A stretch of DNA of 64,000 nt from Mycteria americana (GCF_035582795.1 NC_134366.1:134316756-134380755), one strand, 5' to 3'; counted from the first letter of the stretch, positions 28,301 through 41,621 are shown. Notes: a model not told the origin generated them from the letters alone. Numbers and translations: made by a program.

Positions 28301-28511
28301 CAGTTATGGTTTCATAAATAAATGTGCAAATAAACACTTCCAAACATATCCTACGTGGTTCGGCCTCAGGAGATGTGGTGGATGGTTCTCCAGCTGCCTG
28401 ACATTTCAGCAGGCAGCACTGGTGTATAAAGGAAGAATACATCTCAAAGTTTGACTCCATGGCTGACAATGCCACCATGAAACCCAGCCAAGGAGGAAAA
28501 GGCCAAAATTT
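13334..28511. other. Gene-poor 15-kb stretch with several GC-richer patches
   Basis: No confident gene. GC-richer patches at about 15.2-15.7, 17.9-18.5, 18.8-19.7, 20.9-21.7 and 25.2-25.6 kb create overlapping ORFs on both strands, none with recognised domains. A segment near 14455-14510 (CCCATTGACTTCAAGTGAAG, then GGATTGGCCC) looks like an old dispersed repeat. Possible coding relics at 21.85-22.52 and 27.43-27.90 kb are treated as findings only. Confidence 0.5.
28066..28089. repeat. Inverted repeat, 11-bp arms with 2-bp spacer
   Basis: CTTAGTGAACA and TGTTCACTAAG flank the dinucleotide CA. The inner AACA/TGTT half-sites resemble steroid-receptor half-sites, but the spacer is 2 bp, not the usual 3. 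No gene is near. Confidence 0.9.
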
Positions 28512-29850
28512 CATTGAATCATAGAATCATTAAGGTTGGAAAAGACCTCTAGGATCATCTAGTCTGACCATCAACCCAACACCTCCATGCCTACTAAACC
28601 ATGTCCTGAAGTGCCACATCTACACGTTTTTTGATCTCCTCCAGGGATGGTGACTCCACCACCTCTCTGGGCAGCCTGTTCCAATGCTTGACCACACTTT
28701 CAGTGAAGAAATTTTGCCTAATATCCAATCTAAACCTCTCCTGATGCAACTTGAGGCCATTTCCTCTCATCCTATTTCTAGTTACTTGGGAGAAGAGACT
28801 GACCCCCACCTCTCTACAACCTCCTTTCAGGTAGTCGTAGAGAGCAATAAGGTCTCCCCTCAGCCTCCACTTCTCCAGACTAAACAACCCCAGTTCCCTC
28901 AGCTGCTCCTCATAAGACTTGTGCTCTAGACCTTTCAGCAGCTTCGTTGCCCTTCAACAGTTCAACAGATCAACAGTTCTGCCCAACTTGATGTCATCTG
29001 CAAACTTCCTGAGGGTGCACTCAGTCCCCTCATCCAGATCATTGATACAGATATTAAACAAGACTGGCCCCAAAACTGAGCCCTGGGGAACACCACTTGT
29101 GATGGCCGCCAACTGGATTTAACTCCATTCACCACAACTCTTTGGGCCCGGCCATCCAGCCAGTTTTTTACCCAGCGAAGAATACACTTGCCTAAGCCAT
29201 GAGCCACCAGCTTCTCCAGAAGAATGCTGTGGGAATTGGTGTCAAAGGCTTTACTAAAGTCCAGGTAGATAACAGCTACAGCCTTTCCCTCATCCACTGG
29301 GCGGGTCACCTGGTTGTAGAAGGAGATGAAGTTGGTCAAGCAGGACCTGCCTTTCATGAATCCATGCTGGCTGGGCCTGATCCCCTGGTTGGCCTGCACA
29401 TGCCTGTTGAGTGGACTCAAGATGAACCGCTCCATAATTTTTCCTGGTACCGAGGTCAGGCTGACAGGCCTGTAGTTCTCCGGATCCTCCTTCCGGCCCT
29501 TCTTGTAGATGGGCATCACATTGGCAAGCCTCCAGTCATCTGGGACCACCCCTGTTAACCAGGACTGCTGATAAATGATGGAGAGTGGCTTGGCAAGCTC
29601 CTCCGCCAGCTCCCTCAGTACTCTCGGGTGGATCCCATCCGGCCCCATAGACTTGTGAGCGTCCAGGTGGTGTAGCAGGTCATTAACTGCTTCCTCCTCG
29701 ATTATGGGGTGTTTATTCTGCTCTCCATCCCTGTCTTCCTGCTCAGGGGGCTGAATTCCCAGGGGATTAACTCATCTGACTATTAAAGACTGAGGCAAAG
29801 AAGGCATTAAGTACCTCAGCCTTTTCCTCATCCTTGAATTTGTCCTCTTT
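28512..29850 (-). mobile_element. CR1 LINE fragment with reverse-transcriptase remnant
   Basis: On the minus strand the element ends at 28512 with the tail units ATTCTATG and ATTCAATG. Residues GPDGIHPRVLRELAEELAKP (29645 downward), PIYKKGRKEDPENYRPVSLT and YLDFSKAFD are the fingers and palm of the CR1 reverse transcriptase. Near 29110 the frame shifts: GSVLGP and the catalytic FADD box (29004-28993) lie in a different frame. Soon after DLLNC, about 28960, sequence jumps towards the 3' end, so part of ORF2 is deleted. The 5' edge near 29850 is approximate. The element is dead. Confidence 0.92.
28966..29648 (-). pseudogene. Broken CR1 reverse-transcriptase ORF2 remnant
   Basis: This is the coding part of the CR1 element. 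It keeps several RT motifs in one frame (YRPVSLTS, YLDFSKAFD) and the FADD motif in another. The frameshift and the missing RT C-terminus mean no functional polymerase could be made. No endonuclease domain is present, since the element is truncated upstream. Confidence 0.88.
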
Positions 29851-32800
29851 CCAGAGTTCTCAACCCTAAGAAAGGGTTTTCCCCTTTTCCTCTGCAGCCA
29901 TCATTCACCATGGGGTTCCCCCATTTCTACAGGGAAGGAAACTTCTCTTCATTCTCGCTGGAGTTGATGTGACAACTGTGAAAGGATTCATTTGCACAAG
30001 GCCATTACTGTACCAGTGCTGTGCCTACCAAACTCAATGAAGGCGAGTCTGAGCATATGGCTGCTGCACCCCAGCAGGTTCTAGAGAACACCAATGTGTA
30101 TGACTTCTTGTGAAGGTGCCTGTGCATGGATCTCCCCCTCCTCATTGCTTCTGCAGTCTCAGCAAAATTCAGCTGAAATGTCTCAGTAAAATTATTTTTT
30201 CTTTATGTTGCCCTGTTATTAAGCACTTTTAACTCTTCAGCAATGGTAGCCTTCGATGACCCACTAGGATTCAGGAACACAAATGAATCAACCTTTAGGA
30301 GACAGACAGGGATGCTGGCCAGGGACCACCCTTACTTCCTCTTAGACTCAGTGTCCTAGTTCATGCCTCTTTCTATACATGGCTACCACACCATGCTTGC
30401 CACCGTAATGTCTGGGATCAAGCCTATCCTTTAATCCACACCAATTTATGCCTGGTTACCTCACAGGTGTATTTTGGGAACAGACCTAATATTCATTATT
30501 GCTCTACCAATGCCTTCATTTTCATGCAAAGGAAACGTGGGGGCCAGGGCAAAAGGCAGCCATGGGGAGGCATGGTGTTCTCTGAGAGGCTCCTCTGATC
30601 TGAACAGGCAGGAGCCCAGGATCACAGCCCAGGGTGCAAAGCGCATCACACCATAGTCTGAAGTCAAGCTAAGAGCTTAAAGCTTCTAAGTTTTCCTGGG
30701 AGCTCCAGAAAACTACAGAGGAACCCAAAGAACACGCCACCTGCAGAGGGAAGGTGATCGGCAGCAGATGTCCTGCCCCAACTCAACTGCCTTCTCCCAA
30801 GAGCTGGATGTCTTCTCCTTCCCAATACCTTCCTAAAGTTTACCAGAGAGCTGCAGAGCCAGCTTTTGCCTCATGAGGCACATAACTGCTTTTAAGTATT
30901 ATGTAATTAATTTCTTGATCAAGTGTGTAACTGCTCAATACCTCTTGGAAATTTATAATTCACTTTTCTAATAAATCTGTAAAATTATGTGGACCATCAC
31001 ACACATTAATACTTACCTTTAAAAATACTTCCAGTGCACATAGCAATCTGATTCAGAATTTTAGCGGCTGTAGGCTTGAAGAAGAAATTATTAATTTAGG
31101 GCCTTACACTACCCTCAGAACACCTTTATCAGTTTTTATGTTTTCTTGAAAATGTTAATACAAAGGCAGGCATGTGGAACTCTAATTGGAGAGTAGCAGA
31201 GCCTCGCCACACTCAGTAAAACCTCTCATGGGTGCAGTGTAACTGAAGTAATACACAGAGAGCCCTTCCTGCAAATTCCTCCCTGCGGATTCCTACCAAA
31301 ACCAGAAAGACTAATTCAAACTTTCCCAACACACCACGCATTTGAGTTGACCAATCTGTAATTAGAATGGGTGTGTTTTGTGAATGAAGTTGTTGTTATA
31401 ATTAGATCTGGTTCTAAAGACAGAATACAGTTATAAGGTTTTTTACCAGTGGGGTTTTTTTCTCTTTCAAAGCCAAGCCTAGAAAAAAAAGTCTGAAAAA
31501 TGCTGAGACAAATTTGCTAACCTCAGTTCCTCAGCAGTAGTATTATACGACTAAAAGTTCACTGCACAAGGCAATGCAGGAAAGAACAGCAAACACAGGA
31601 AGGGAGCACAGGAAAGGGAAATAATGGACTTCAGTTTTTTGGTGGAGGCATTACATCATTTGCTTTGCAATGTATCTGTATTTCACAGGCAGAATAATAT
31701 CAGCCAGCTCCAAGATAAGGAAAATGTTTACTTAGAGAATAAATCTAGTTCAGATTTCATCATAATGTCAATATTTGCCATATTAATACTACAGTTCCTC
31801 TCAGTTAATACTCAGTAGTTAATAATATGTTGTGTGCAAAGGGAAAAGATCTTCCGAATGAGCTGTCCGTATAACCTGGGAATTCCCAGGTTAGGAACCT
31901 GGTTCACTCCACTTTTGGAGGGTTCCTTCATTGCTCAGTGGAAGGAAATAGGAATAGGTCTTCAATTGGCAGAAACCAGTTGACTTCCACCTTGCAGGGC
32001 TTTGCTTTGGGGTTTTTTTCAAGATTTTAGTACCAAACCTGACAACTAGGACAGATGATCAGGCTCCTGTCAAAAACTGTGGACAGTCCAGCCGATCCAT
32101 TGCGGGACATTGCAGCAGACGTTATGCAGAGCCTCCTCTGTGCCGGTGGGAGGCCGGGCTCTGGTGACCAGCGTGTTGGGGTTGGGCTCTGGCTGGAGCT
32201 GCCTGGGGAGTCATTGCTGAAGGGAGAGGGGCAGCAGCCAGTGAAGCTGCTACATGGACATTATGGAAGTGCTGGGGACATTGCAGATGGAATGTGTGTT
32301 TTTGGCCAGCACTGAAATCTTTGACCCCTTGACTAGATAATGGGGTTATATGTCATTACATTTTGGCAGAAGGTGGAAAGGGACTTCCTTAAACATAACC
32401 CTAAGAAATACAAGTTTCTATAGGCCCAAGGAGCAACTTGCCAATTACTACTCTGCTAAGCCCAAAATAAACAGATGACTTCATGGTGGGCTGCTTGCTG
32501 TACATTTTCTACGCATTTATTGCAATGCATGTTGTCAAGGGCAGCCGTGTGTGTCTCCAAAGGAAGCATATGTTTCTGCAGTACACACAGTTATGAACAC
32601 ATGAAGTAGTCAGCAGTATCCACTCCTCCCCACCCAGCTCACGTGTGGTGTGTGGCTTTGTCCTATTGTTTCTGATGTCCCTAATATACACATAAATGAC
32701 TCGGAGAATTCGTAACTCATTAGTCAGCAGCAGCTCTCCCCATAGCCCTTGAAGAGGGGGATGAAGCATGCCTTCTGACACCGCATTTACCATTGCCTGG

Positions 32801-35671
32801 TGATGACTTTGTGATTGATGACTCACCGATCTGCTCCAAGGGAGTAACCTCCCCTTTGTGAACCCTCGGTTTGCACCTCCATGCCTGGAGCTTGCCACCT
32901 GTGCCTCCGGCGTTCTTCCACTCACACAGCTCTCTGCATAACCCAGCCCTCCTCATGCTAGTAAAGTGGACCTCACTGATAGCTATGGTGATCAAAGCTA
33001 CTGCCCACCACATTATTGACTCTGTCCTTCAGATCTTGGTGTTTTGCAGGAATCAGAAGCTATGACTAACCGGCTTAGACTACCGATCCCTTATCTGTTC
33101 TGTCAGGTGTGTCATGTGTGGCCCAGCGTGGCAATCCCCATGCTGTGCAGTGAGCTCAGGACATGCAGAGCAGGTCCCCAGACCACCATCCTCAGCAATG
33201 TACAGAAACAAACGGAACTGTCATAATTCACAGGAGAACAAAGGCCAATCATTTTCTGCCTGAATTGAACATTTCTTTGCAAAGTTCCATGACTGACCAA
33301 GTAGAAAATAATCCAGATGATTCTGTTTATTGTTATATTGGTTAATTTTCCTTATTTCAAAATTGTCCTTTATTTCAGTAAGGTTCCTAGTAATGCAAAA
33401 GTTATTCAGCTTTATTCAGATTAACCATGGTAAGTACATAGGTTTAGCAGAGAAGCGTTCCTTTCTGCCCCAAAATTAATTCTGAATCTGTAGAATAGTC
33501 TCTGTGAAAAACAATGTTTTTATTAGCTTTACAGAATGCACCTCCCCTCTACAGAAAAGATGGTTACTGACAGCACAAGAGATGATACAGAATAAATTTA
33601 AATCTAACATTGAAAACAATAATGAGTATTTCTACATATTAACATTCATATCAAGCTTAAAATTAGTACTGTTTGGATCACAGACCACTATTGAATGCTA
33701 TGGCAAAGAAATTATCTAAGCAATGGTAATTACCATTTAAAAATAGTTAACAGTGTGAATTGGAAGATTTAATGTGTTTTCTTCTTTTAATGTACAGCCC
33801 CATTCCCAGAATTTCACTGGACCATGCGGACAGACCAACTGTCAAAGCTGTCTGTCAAGGCTGAATTAGATGAAGACAAACAATACAGGCTTTGTGGTTC
33901 AACTGAAGCAGCAGCTTCAAAAGTTTCCATTTCTCATCCAAGGGCACTGTGGGAGCATTGTCTTCCCCCTCTCTGAAAAGAGAATGGAACAATTATGTTA
34001 CTGAAATTCCTCCGTAGTGGGTCTGAAAGACTGTTTATGTCCAGCCAGGGAGACAGGGAAAACTAAAAGCAGGGATTTCATGACAGCAGGTGGGGGCAGT
34101 TTCAGGGTATATAATTCAGTGATATAATGGTCCTGATTCTTCTCTTTTAGGGTAAAGCCAGTGCTGGAAGATTTACTAGCACTGGAGGAAATGGCAATAA
34201 AAACGCAAAGTTAAATGCAGTGGTAAAATTATTAACTTGAAACAAAGCTTTACAATTGGCTTTCTGAATCAATCAGGTAATTGATTCTAATGTGGAGAGC
34301 ATGGCGGTAAACTAGAACGGAAAATAGACTAGTCACAGAGAATTGTTTACTGTTTACCATTTTAGGGGCCCTACCAAGTGAAGTGCTGAGTACCCAGCTG
34401 TTATGGGAGTCAGGTGGGCTCAGGAGATAGAAAGCAACCACCCAATTTGTCCCTCCTAATAGCAGTAATATTCTTATTCATTAGAAGCAGAGATAAATCA
34501 ATACTTGGTTTCATGCAAACACATGTTCATGTGCTTCAGCATAACCTTAGGAAATCAGCTGCTCTGGTTGCCCCAGTGCTCTCAGTTCAGAAGCGGTACA
34601 TATGAGAGTGCTGAGTCATTTCATTCTGTTGTACTAATAATCTCATTTTTTCCTGAGGTTATTTTAGTGCCACCTATAGCTCAGTACATACACACAAAAA
34701 ATCCATAAGTGCTTGGGCGCAAATGGTCACCTGGGGCTACAATTGCTTGCAGGGTCAACACATCTCTAGAGAGTTCTCACTCTTTTTCTTAAACAGGAAG
34801 GGAGTGTAGAGGCTGTCGGTCACCAGCAGTGCTGTTAAGAAGTCAGTGTCTACCCACGAGACAATCTGTGCCATGATTTCCATGTGCTCCCTGGTTATCA
34901 TCCAATACCCCAAAAGTCATGGTGTCTGGTAGCAGGACCATTTGATGGTCAACTTGAAGAACTTTCTACCAGCTGCCTTCTAATGGAGGCTGTAAGTCCG
35001 TCACAGAGCAGCTGGTTTTAGCCAGTCACACTTTATGTAATAGCACAGAGGACTCCCAGTTCTTCCTAGGGTTTGGTATAAAGGTGTAACATAAAGAAAC
35101 ATGTAATAATAACGAGTTATTCTCCATCTCTGGAAAAACTCTTGGCATGTTTTTCAGTGGGCTATGGATATGAGAATGCAGGGACCAACCCGCTCCCTGA
35201 AGTGAACAGAAAGGTTCCTCTTGTGTGGACAGAAGATAATTGATCAGGGAATTAGACTGAAAAATCTGAGTAAGCTCAAAAGAAACCCAAAACTTTGTGT
35301 TCTTAAGGTTCCGTGTAGGCAAACTAACGCTGTGACACAGTGACATTTTCTCAATCTCAATTAGTGCTAAACTAATTAACAAAACTGTTTTATACACTGC
35401 AGTGAGTAGTATCTCTCTTCTTTCTTGGATAATCCCTAGTGTGATGTAAGGGTGATTGAGTATCTAATTACTCCTTAATCGAATGCACATTTTGTACATT
35501 TTTCACTAGTTCAAGCTTAATGCTTTTGGTCCAAAAATCAAAGTCAGTGAAATTAAGTTGAACTGGGATTTGGCAGCTATTGTATTAATGGATTACTTTT
35601 GGAAAGGAGCCTAATTATGAGCCAGTCTGAAGATTTCAGTTGTGTTTGTTTTAGAAATACTTAACGTATTG
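29851..35671. other. Gene-free sequence
   Basis: No exon or mobile element recognised apart from the palindrome at 31.87 kb. A GC-richer patch at 32.05-32.31 kb has an 86-residue ORF without known motifs. Confidence 0.5.
31872..31893. repeat. 22-bp perfect palindrome with a third inverted arm
   Basis: A perfect palindrome centred on GGGAATTCCC with AACCT and AGGTT arms. A further AACCTGG at 31896-31902 pairs with the CCAGGTT arm at 31886-31892, so the arm motif occurs three times in alternating orientation. The centre resembles a palindromic kappa-B site. Function is unknown. Confidence 0.9.
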
Positions 35672-35755
35672 TTAAGACTGATTGTATATATTGGTAGTGT
35701 TAAGACTGATTGTATATATTGGTAGTGTTAAGACTGATTGTATATATTGGTAGTG
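35672..35755 (+). repeat. Minisatellite: three identical 28-bp units
   Basis: Units lie at 35672-35699, 35700-35727 and 35728-35755. Each starts TTAAGACTGATT and ends TTGGTAGTG, and the three are identical by eye. Perfect identity indicates a recent expansion or active homogenisation, and copy number may vary between individuals. Confidence 0.97.
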
Positions 35756-38700
35756 TTGCTATTCATGTTCTTGTTTAAGAGCAATTTTTCTACCATGCTA
35801 AATTAATAGCACTGTTCCATAATATAAAACTGTTCCATGGTCAAGTAACACACTATTCAGGCTAAAGGTTTATGTAGATATGAAGATACCTGCTTCTCTT
35901 ACTCTTCTGAAAAGTTTTTGGAAATGTAATATTTGAGCTAAAATAGTACAAATGGGCATGTGTATTACAATCATAAAATTGCCTAGATGCCTTGCTTGTT
36001 TACAGATTATATTTCTGCCTCTGAAATTTCCTTTGCTTGGGTTAAGTCCTATATAGAGAGAGAGTCCAACTGCTTCTGGTGGAGTCCTCTACAGATCAGG
36101 CAATCATTCTCAAAGAAAAGCTTTCAGGATCAGTGCCATAAAGTGTAAATACCTGGCAAATCTGAGAGCTATTATCACAATACCCATGTTTTAAAAAAAA
36201 GAAATATTAACAAGGTCAATCAAAGTTCGGAAATCATCCACATAATGTAAAAAAATCATTATGTTTCCAACAATATTTATTTCTAATTCTTTCTTATGAC
36301 AATTTTATATACTTAGATTCCTCACAAAGAATAAATTTTCTTGTACAAAACTGCAAAATGCAAGACTGTAACTTTAGCTCAGAAACAAGGAGCAGCGGCA
36401 GGAGCAAAGATAGGGCCAAGCTGGTATATTTTTAAGAACCAAAGGTCCCAATGTTCCCACAGTAATAGACAGAACACATTTAAAAGAGAAGATGTAAGAA
36501 AACTTCAGTGAAAAGGATTATTTTTCAAAGTCTTCCAAAACTGTTGAGAAAGTGCAAATAAACGGACTATGGAGAAATGAAATAGGATGGCCATGATAAC
36601 ATGCCTTTCCATCTGATAGGGAGGAAATAAGATACCCCACTGTAGCAACCTTAGGTCAAGATCACTACACAAGATCAAAAACTTTCTTCTGCTACTTAAA
36701 AGTAGTCAATCTGCTTTCTGGAGAGCTTTTCCACCTCTTTTGTCTTACCATATTCCTTACCATTATTGTCTCACACAATGTCTCTTTTTTCCTTACAGAA
36801 GCATCTTGCCTTCTCCTCCTTAACACTAGGTTAAACCAAGAAGTTTAAGACTTTAAAAAAAATCAAAGGCAAAACCACTTTAACACTGACTACACATTAC
36901 CATTATCCTATACCTTCCTAAAAACAGCACCTGAAAGTATGGTCAGGCATGGATTCAGAATGTCTCAGAGAAGAGAACTGACTACCTTATGAGTCCTTAT
37001 ATTTCCTGAAACATTCCTTCCATGAAAAGGTCACAATTTCTTGAGTCTTCATCTAGTTCTGTGGGCATTTAACAACATCTAGCTAACTAAAGTGTACCTT
37101 TGTTTCTCTTGAGCTCAGGGGATGCATAAAAATATTTTAAAAGTTACAGTAAGTTTTGCTCTGTAGCACTGCTCTGTCATAAAATGTAGTGTTAATCATA
37201 AAACGTTGCTAACAACAGTCACTGCTGGTATTCTCTTCTTTGAGTGACAATTATCAGTTGCAAAAACATTTTCAGTAACCCAGATAACTTGGTGGGTTTT
37301 GTTTGCTATTTATTTTCAAAACATTGCTGTCTGCTTAGCAAGAGTTTGCTTGCATACTTTCACTGCATTGTTTTCATCCATATGAAATAATTAGAATTAC
37401 AAATTCCAATAAGAGTAAGGACCTGTGACTACCTGGATCTTCAGTTTCAATGGAGTAATAATATTCTGCTTAAAACTCCCTGTGTGATTTCATCTAGGTA
37501 AAACAGAGTGCACTCCCACTGCTTAACATGTGTAACATCGCTGAAGGAGGAATGCATATTGTAGGCTTTATTCTCTGTCTGTGGTCAGACACATGTACCT
37601 GTATGTCCTTCTCATATCCTTGACATTTGTGAGCTGTTACATTACTTATTTCACACGTACTAATCTGCAGTCTCTATATTTAAAAAAAGAGGTATAGTTT
37701 TATCAAAGATGATTTAAGCTTCCTACCATTTTGCCTCACTACTAATTTACAGCATTTTCCCCATAAGTGAAAATAACATGGCACAGTTTCAGTGTGCGTT
37801 CAGACTCTAGCTTTTGTGTTGAAATTGCCAATAAACATGCTGTGAGGGTGTTTTTTTTATGACAGGCACTCCCAGCTACATTATCACTTCCCAAGTAGCA
37901 GTGTACAAACCATACATGGTTTATGGTAAGCAGCTGGAAATTATACTCTCAAAATGCTTCTCATAAAAAAGCTGATGATAGCAGTGCATTGCGGATAGCA
38001 AAGAATGCGTGATGCTGATAGAGTCACAGGTTAAGAAATTTGGGAGCCCTTGTCAGCATGAAGTATCTTATTTGAAGCATAAGCAGGGGGCTGATTCCTA
38101 GGCTACTTTATGATTTTTTTAGCTTCGAAAAGGAAGCACAGTGTGTTGTTTCTTCTTTGCTTCTTTATGTGCTAAGGGATTTCAACTGTTTTCCATTCCT
38201 CCACCAGTATTTGTGTATTTCTAAGAAGAGCTCAGTAAAGGATTGAACAAGGACAATTACAATATGGTACTCATTCTGGAAACAGCTACAACTCAAAATG
38301 GTTTTCTTCCTCTTTTAGGGCTTGATCACTTCCTATACTGATGCTTTGGCCTGGACACAGCATAAATTGCTACTACAGCAGTGACCAGTCTATGACTCTT
38401 GGGCTGCCTGTGGCTACCAAATCCCTACGTTGTGGCTCCTGTGTCAGAGGTATGTCACACAAGCAACAAAAGTGTTTTGCTACTCACTAATTTGAATCCT
38501 CAGCAGTGGGAAAACAAGTTAGGCTGGCATTACAGGGTTCGCTTACAATCTCAGTGCATACCTCATTCCCTGCCATCACAACAGAGTAGTGGGAAGCAAC
38601 CTGAAAAGGCACCATCTTTCAGCCATTCCTGAAGCTCTTGGTCCCCTGAATGCTCCAAAAGTTTTGGTATGTTTCCAGTAGGTCTCCGATTATGGTGTGT

Positions 38701-40575
38701 GGCTCACAAGCCAAAGGTGTTTGGCCCTCTGTCCTATAGTCACACACTCAAATGTAAGCACATTCTCAAGTACTCTGAAGTGGCAGCAGAGTGTTGGGCA
38801 CTATACATAAGCTCTTAAAAACAGGAGAACAATAGTCAGTTTTGTTGATAACATGAAGTTGAGTTTCTTTCAAAGTCTGAAACTTAACAATTAAACCAAC
38901 CACCTTTCAAGCACAAAACCCAAAGTCATGGAGACAAACAATGACCGATGAAAAATCACTTGCTGAGAAGGACCATAAATACTCGTATTTCATCAAATCT
39001 AGGAAATTGGTGTTTGTGTTTCTAAAGAACTAGTGTTTGTAATCTTTGTGTTGTTTTTTTTTAAACCAGGAAAAAGAGAAGAATGGTCATAGTAGCCTAA
39101 TGATGCATGGTGCTGAAAGCTCACTCCAGCTCTGGATCTACACAACAGGAAAGCATAAAATCCTCAAGTGTTGGAACTTCTGCAGAGCAACTTATTTCTG
39201 AACTTCAGGAACTACAAAGGCTACTAGTAAACTGAGAGCAAAGACACATATTAATTGCTAATGTAAACCTCCATTCAAATGCAAAGTTCACTGAGATCTG
39301 CTTAGGCAAAGAAATACAGACCATAGCATCATGCCACTCTTACCTCCATTTCTCAAAGGCAAGGCACAGCTCCACAGCTCACTCTGGATTTCAATGTCCC
39401 TTCATATTCTCTTAATCTACTGTTACCATACAATGTGCAATGCCACAAAGAGGGAAGTGCACCACTACCTGTTAAGTACTAGCTCATTTGCACCGGCAAC
39501 ACTGATCTATGTCCTATGGAAAGGGCAGTACAGCTTTGCTGCCACAAGAGCAGCTCAGCAGCTTCAAAAGCAAGTAATTTGCACTATCCACTCACTGAAC
39601 GCACCAGATACAGTCACCACATTGCCCTCTCTCCTTACTGTGAAACTAATGCTGTGCCACTTTCTGCTTGTCTGCTCAGAGTTCTCAACACCATGCAGAC
39701 AGTCTCTGCAGTAACAGGCATGCAGTCTCTGTTCCTCCCACCCGAAATTACTCCTTCCTGTTCCTCAGGCCTAGCACAATCTTGATATTTTAATGATGTC
39801 ATTTATTTTTTTTCCTCTAATCTTGAATGTACAACTAGGAAAATGGTAATTATATTAAGAATGGTTTTTAATCCACTTAATTTCTGCTATCATAATTTAC
39901 AGGACATTGGATAAACTTGCAGCTACTGACCATCTGAGGCCTACCAAAGATGTAAGTGTATGTATGAATGTGTACATGCATTTGTGTATATAAAAATTGA
40001 TGCTTTTTCAGGAGTTTCTGAATCAGTCACAAAAAAAACGTTCAGGAGAACTGGAGTAATGTAGACAGGTAGATGGCATAGGTATAAACCATCATCATAC
40101 TTGGAGGACAATTCTTCATTTACGGATACAAAATAAATTAATTTGTGTCTTGGATGTGCACTTTTGAGACAATACATTGAAGACAAAATTCTTTAGTTTA
40201 TTGGTTATGCTCAGTGGAAAGTAAATTAATGCTTATCACTTTCAAAAGAAAATATTCTTTCAATATAATTTTAGCAAGTTATTTTTTAGAACAAGGTCTT
40301 ACTGTCTTCTATTAAAAGAATCTCACTGATTTCAATGACTTCTGTACCAGGCACTTACTTGACTTCCTCTTAGTAAATGGCAGCAATGCCATTTAACTGT
40401 CCTATGCATGGAATCATGCTTATACACCCTGATTTATAAAGGGATGAAGACACGTAGGTATGCCATACTGAATTCAGTATTATTATCAATTCAAGTTCAT
40501 ATTCAAGTGTTTGAAATCAGACATCTTGTTCATTCACAGATAAAGTTGTTCCACTGACGTAATAGAGGAGAAAGG
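35756..40575. other. Gene-free AT-rich sequence
   Basis: Nothing recognisable. ORFs at 39331-39785 overlap each other in different frames and carry no known domain. Confidence 0.55.
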
Positions 40576-40580
40576 CATGT

Positions 40581-41154
40581 TGTCCTAGTTTCAGCTGGGA
40601 TAGAGTTAATTTTCTTTCTAGTAGCTGGTATAGTGCTGTGTTTTGGATTTAGTATGAGAATAATGTTGATAGCAACAACTAAAACATCAGTGTGTTAAGT
40701 AATGCTTACACTAATCAAGGGCTTTTCAGCTTCCCATGCTCTGCCAGGTGCACAAGAAGCTGGGAGGGGGCACAGCCAGGACAGCTGACCCCAACTGGCC
40801 AAAGGGCTATTCCATACCATATGGCGTCATGCTCAGTATATAAAGCTGGGGGGAGTTGGCCAGGGGGCAGCGATTGCTGCTCGGGGACTGGCTGGGTGTT
40901 GGTCGGCAGGTGGTGAGCGGCTGAACCACTTGTTATTTTCTTGGGTTTTGTTTCCCCCCCTCCCCTGTTTTCCTTTCAATTTCCTAATACAATTTATTAT
41001 TTTTTATTTTATTTTATTTCAATTACTAAACTGTTATCCCAACCCATGAGTTTTCTTAATTTTGCTCTTCAGATTCTCTCCCCCATCCCATCAGGGGGAG
41101 GTTGAGCGAGCAGCTGTGTGGTGCTTGGTTGCCAACTAGGGCTAAACCACGACA
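40581..41154 (+). mobile_element. Solo LTR, ERVL-like, best preserved (574 bp)
   Basis: It runs from TGTCCTAGTTTCAGCTGGGA to AAACCACGACA and is flanked by the perfect 5-bp duplication CATGT (40576-40580 and 41155-41159). A TATATAA box at 40837-40843 follows CCATACCATATGGCGTCATG, so the U3 promoter layout is intact. It is the same family as 3948-4548 and sits in the same orientation. There is no internal region, so it arose by LTR-LTR recombination. Confidence 0.94.
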
Positions 41155-41621
41155 CATGTCTATCAAATCAGTTACATGTAAAGCAACAAGGATTAAAGAG
41201 AGGGTAATAAATCCACTGGAAACCACAAATGATCCTGTCTTCAGTGAAGAATACACTACTGAAAAAGTACTTATGCATTAAGCAAGGTGGCAAGCCCCAA
41301 AATAAAATAGCCTGCTGGTATACTCACAATTCACATGTTTAAAAATAGCAAGTCAGGACTCAAATTGCCAAAAAACTAGTTTTTAATAAAATGGAAGATT
41401 TAAGGTTTTTCTTATTTGATTTCTAGGAGTGGTAACATTTGATGTCCCCATTGTTAAGCTTCGCTGTATAACAATAAGAATTACAAATCTTTTTCCAAGA
41501 TCACTGAGATTATCAAGAAATACCCTGCTGCCATAGCAAGGGCTCTGAGTCGAGTACGAAGTATCAAAAAAACTAGTGGTAACACTGAGGAAGTCACAAT
41601 GTTACCCTTTCTCTCTTTTCT

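Noticed and set aside
29199-29558. 119-residue plus-strand ORF
   Set aside because: It is the antisense shadow of the CR1 reverse-transcriptase region.
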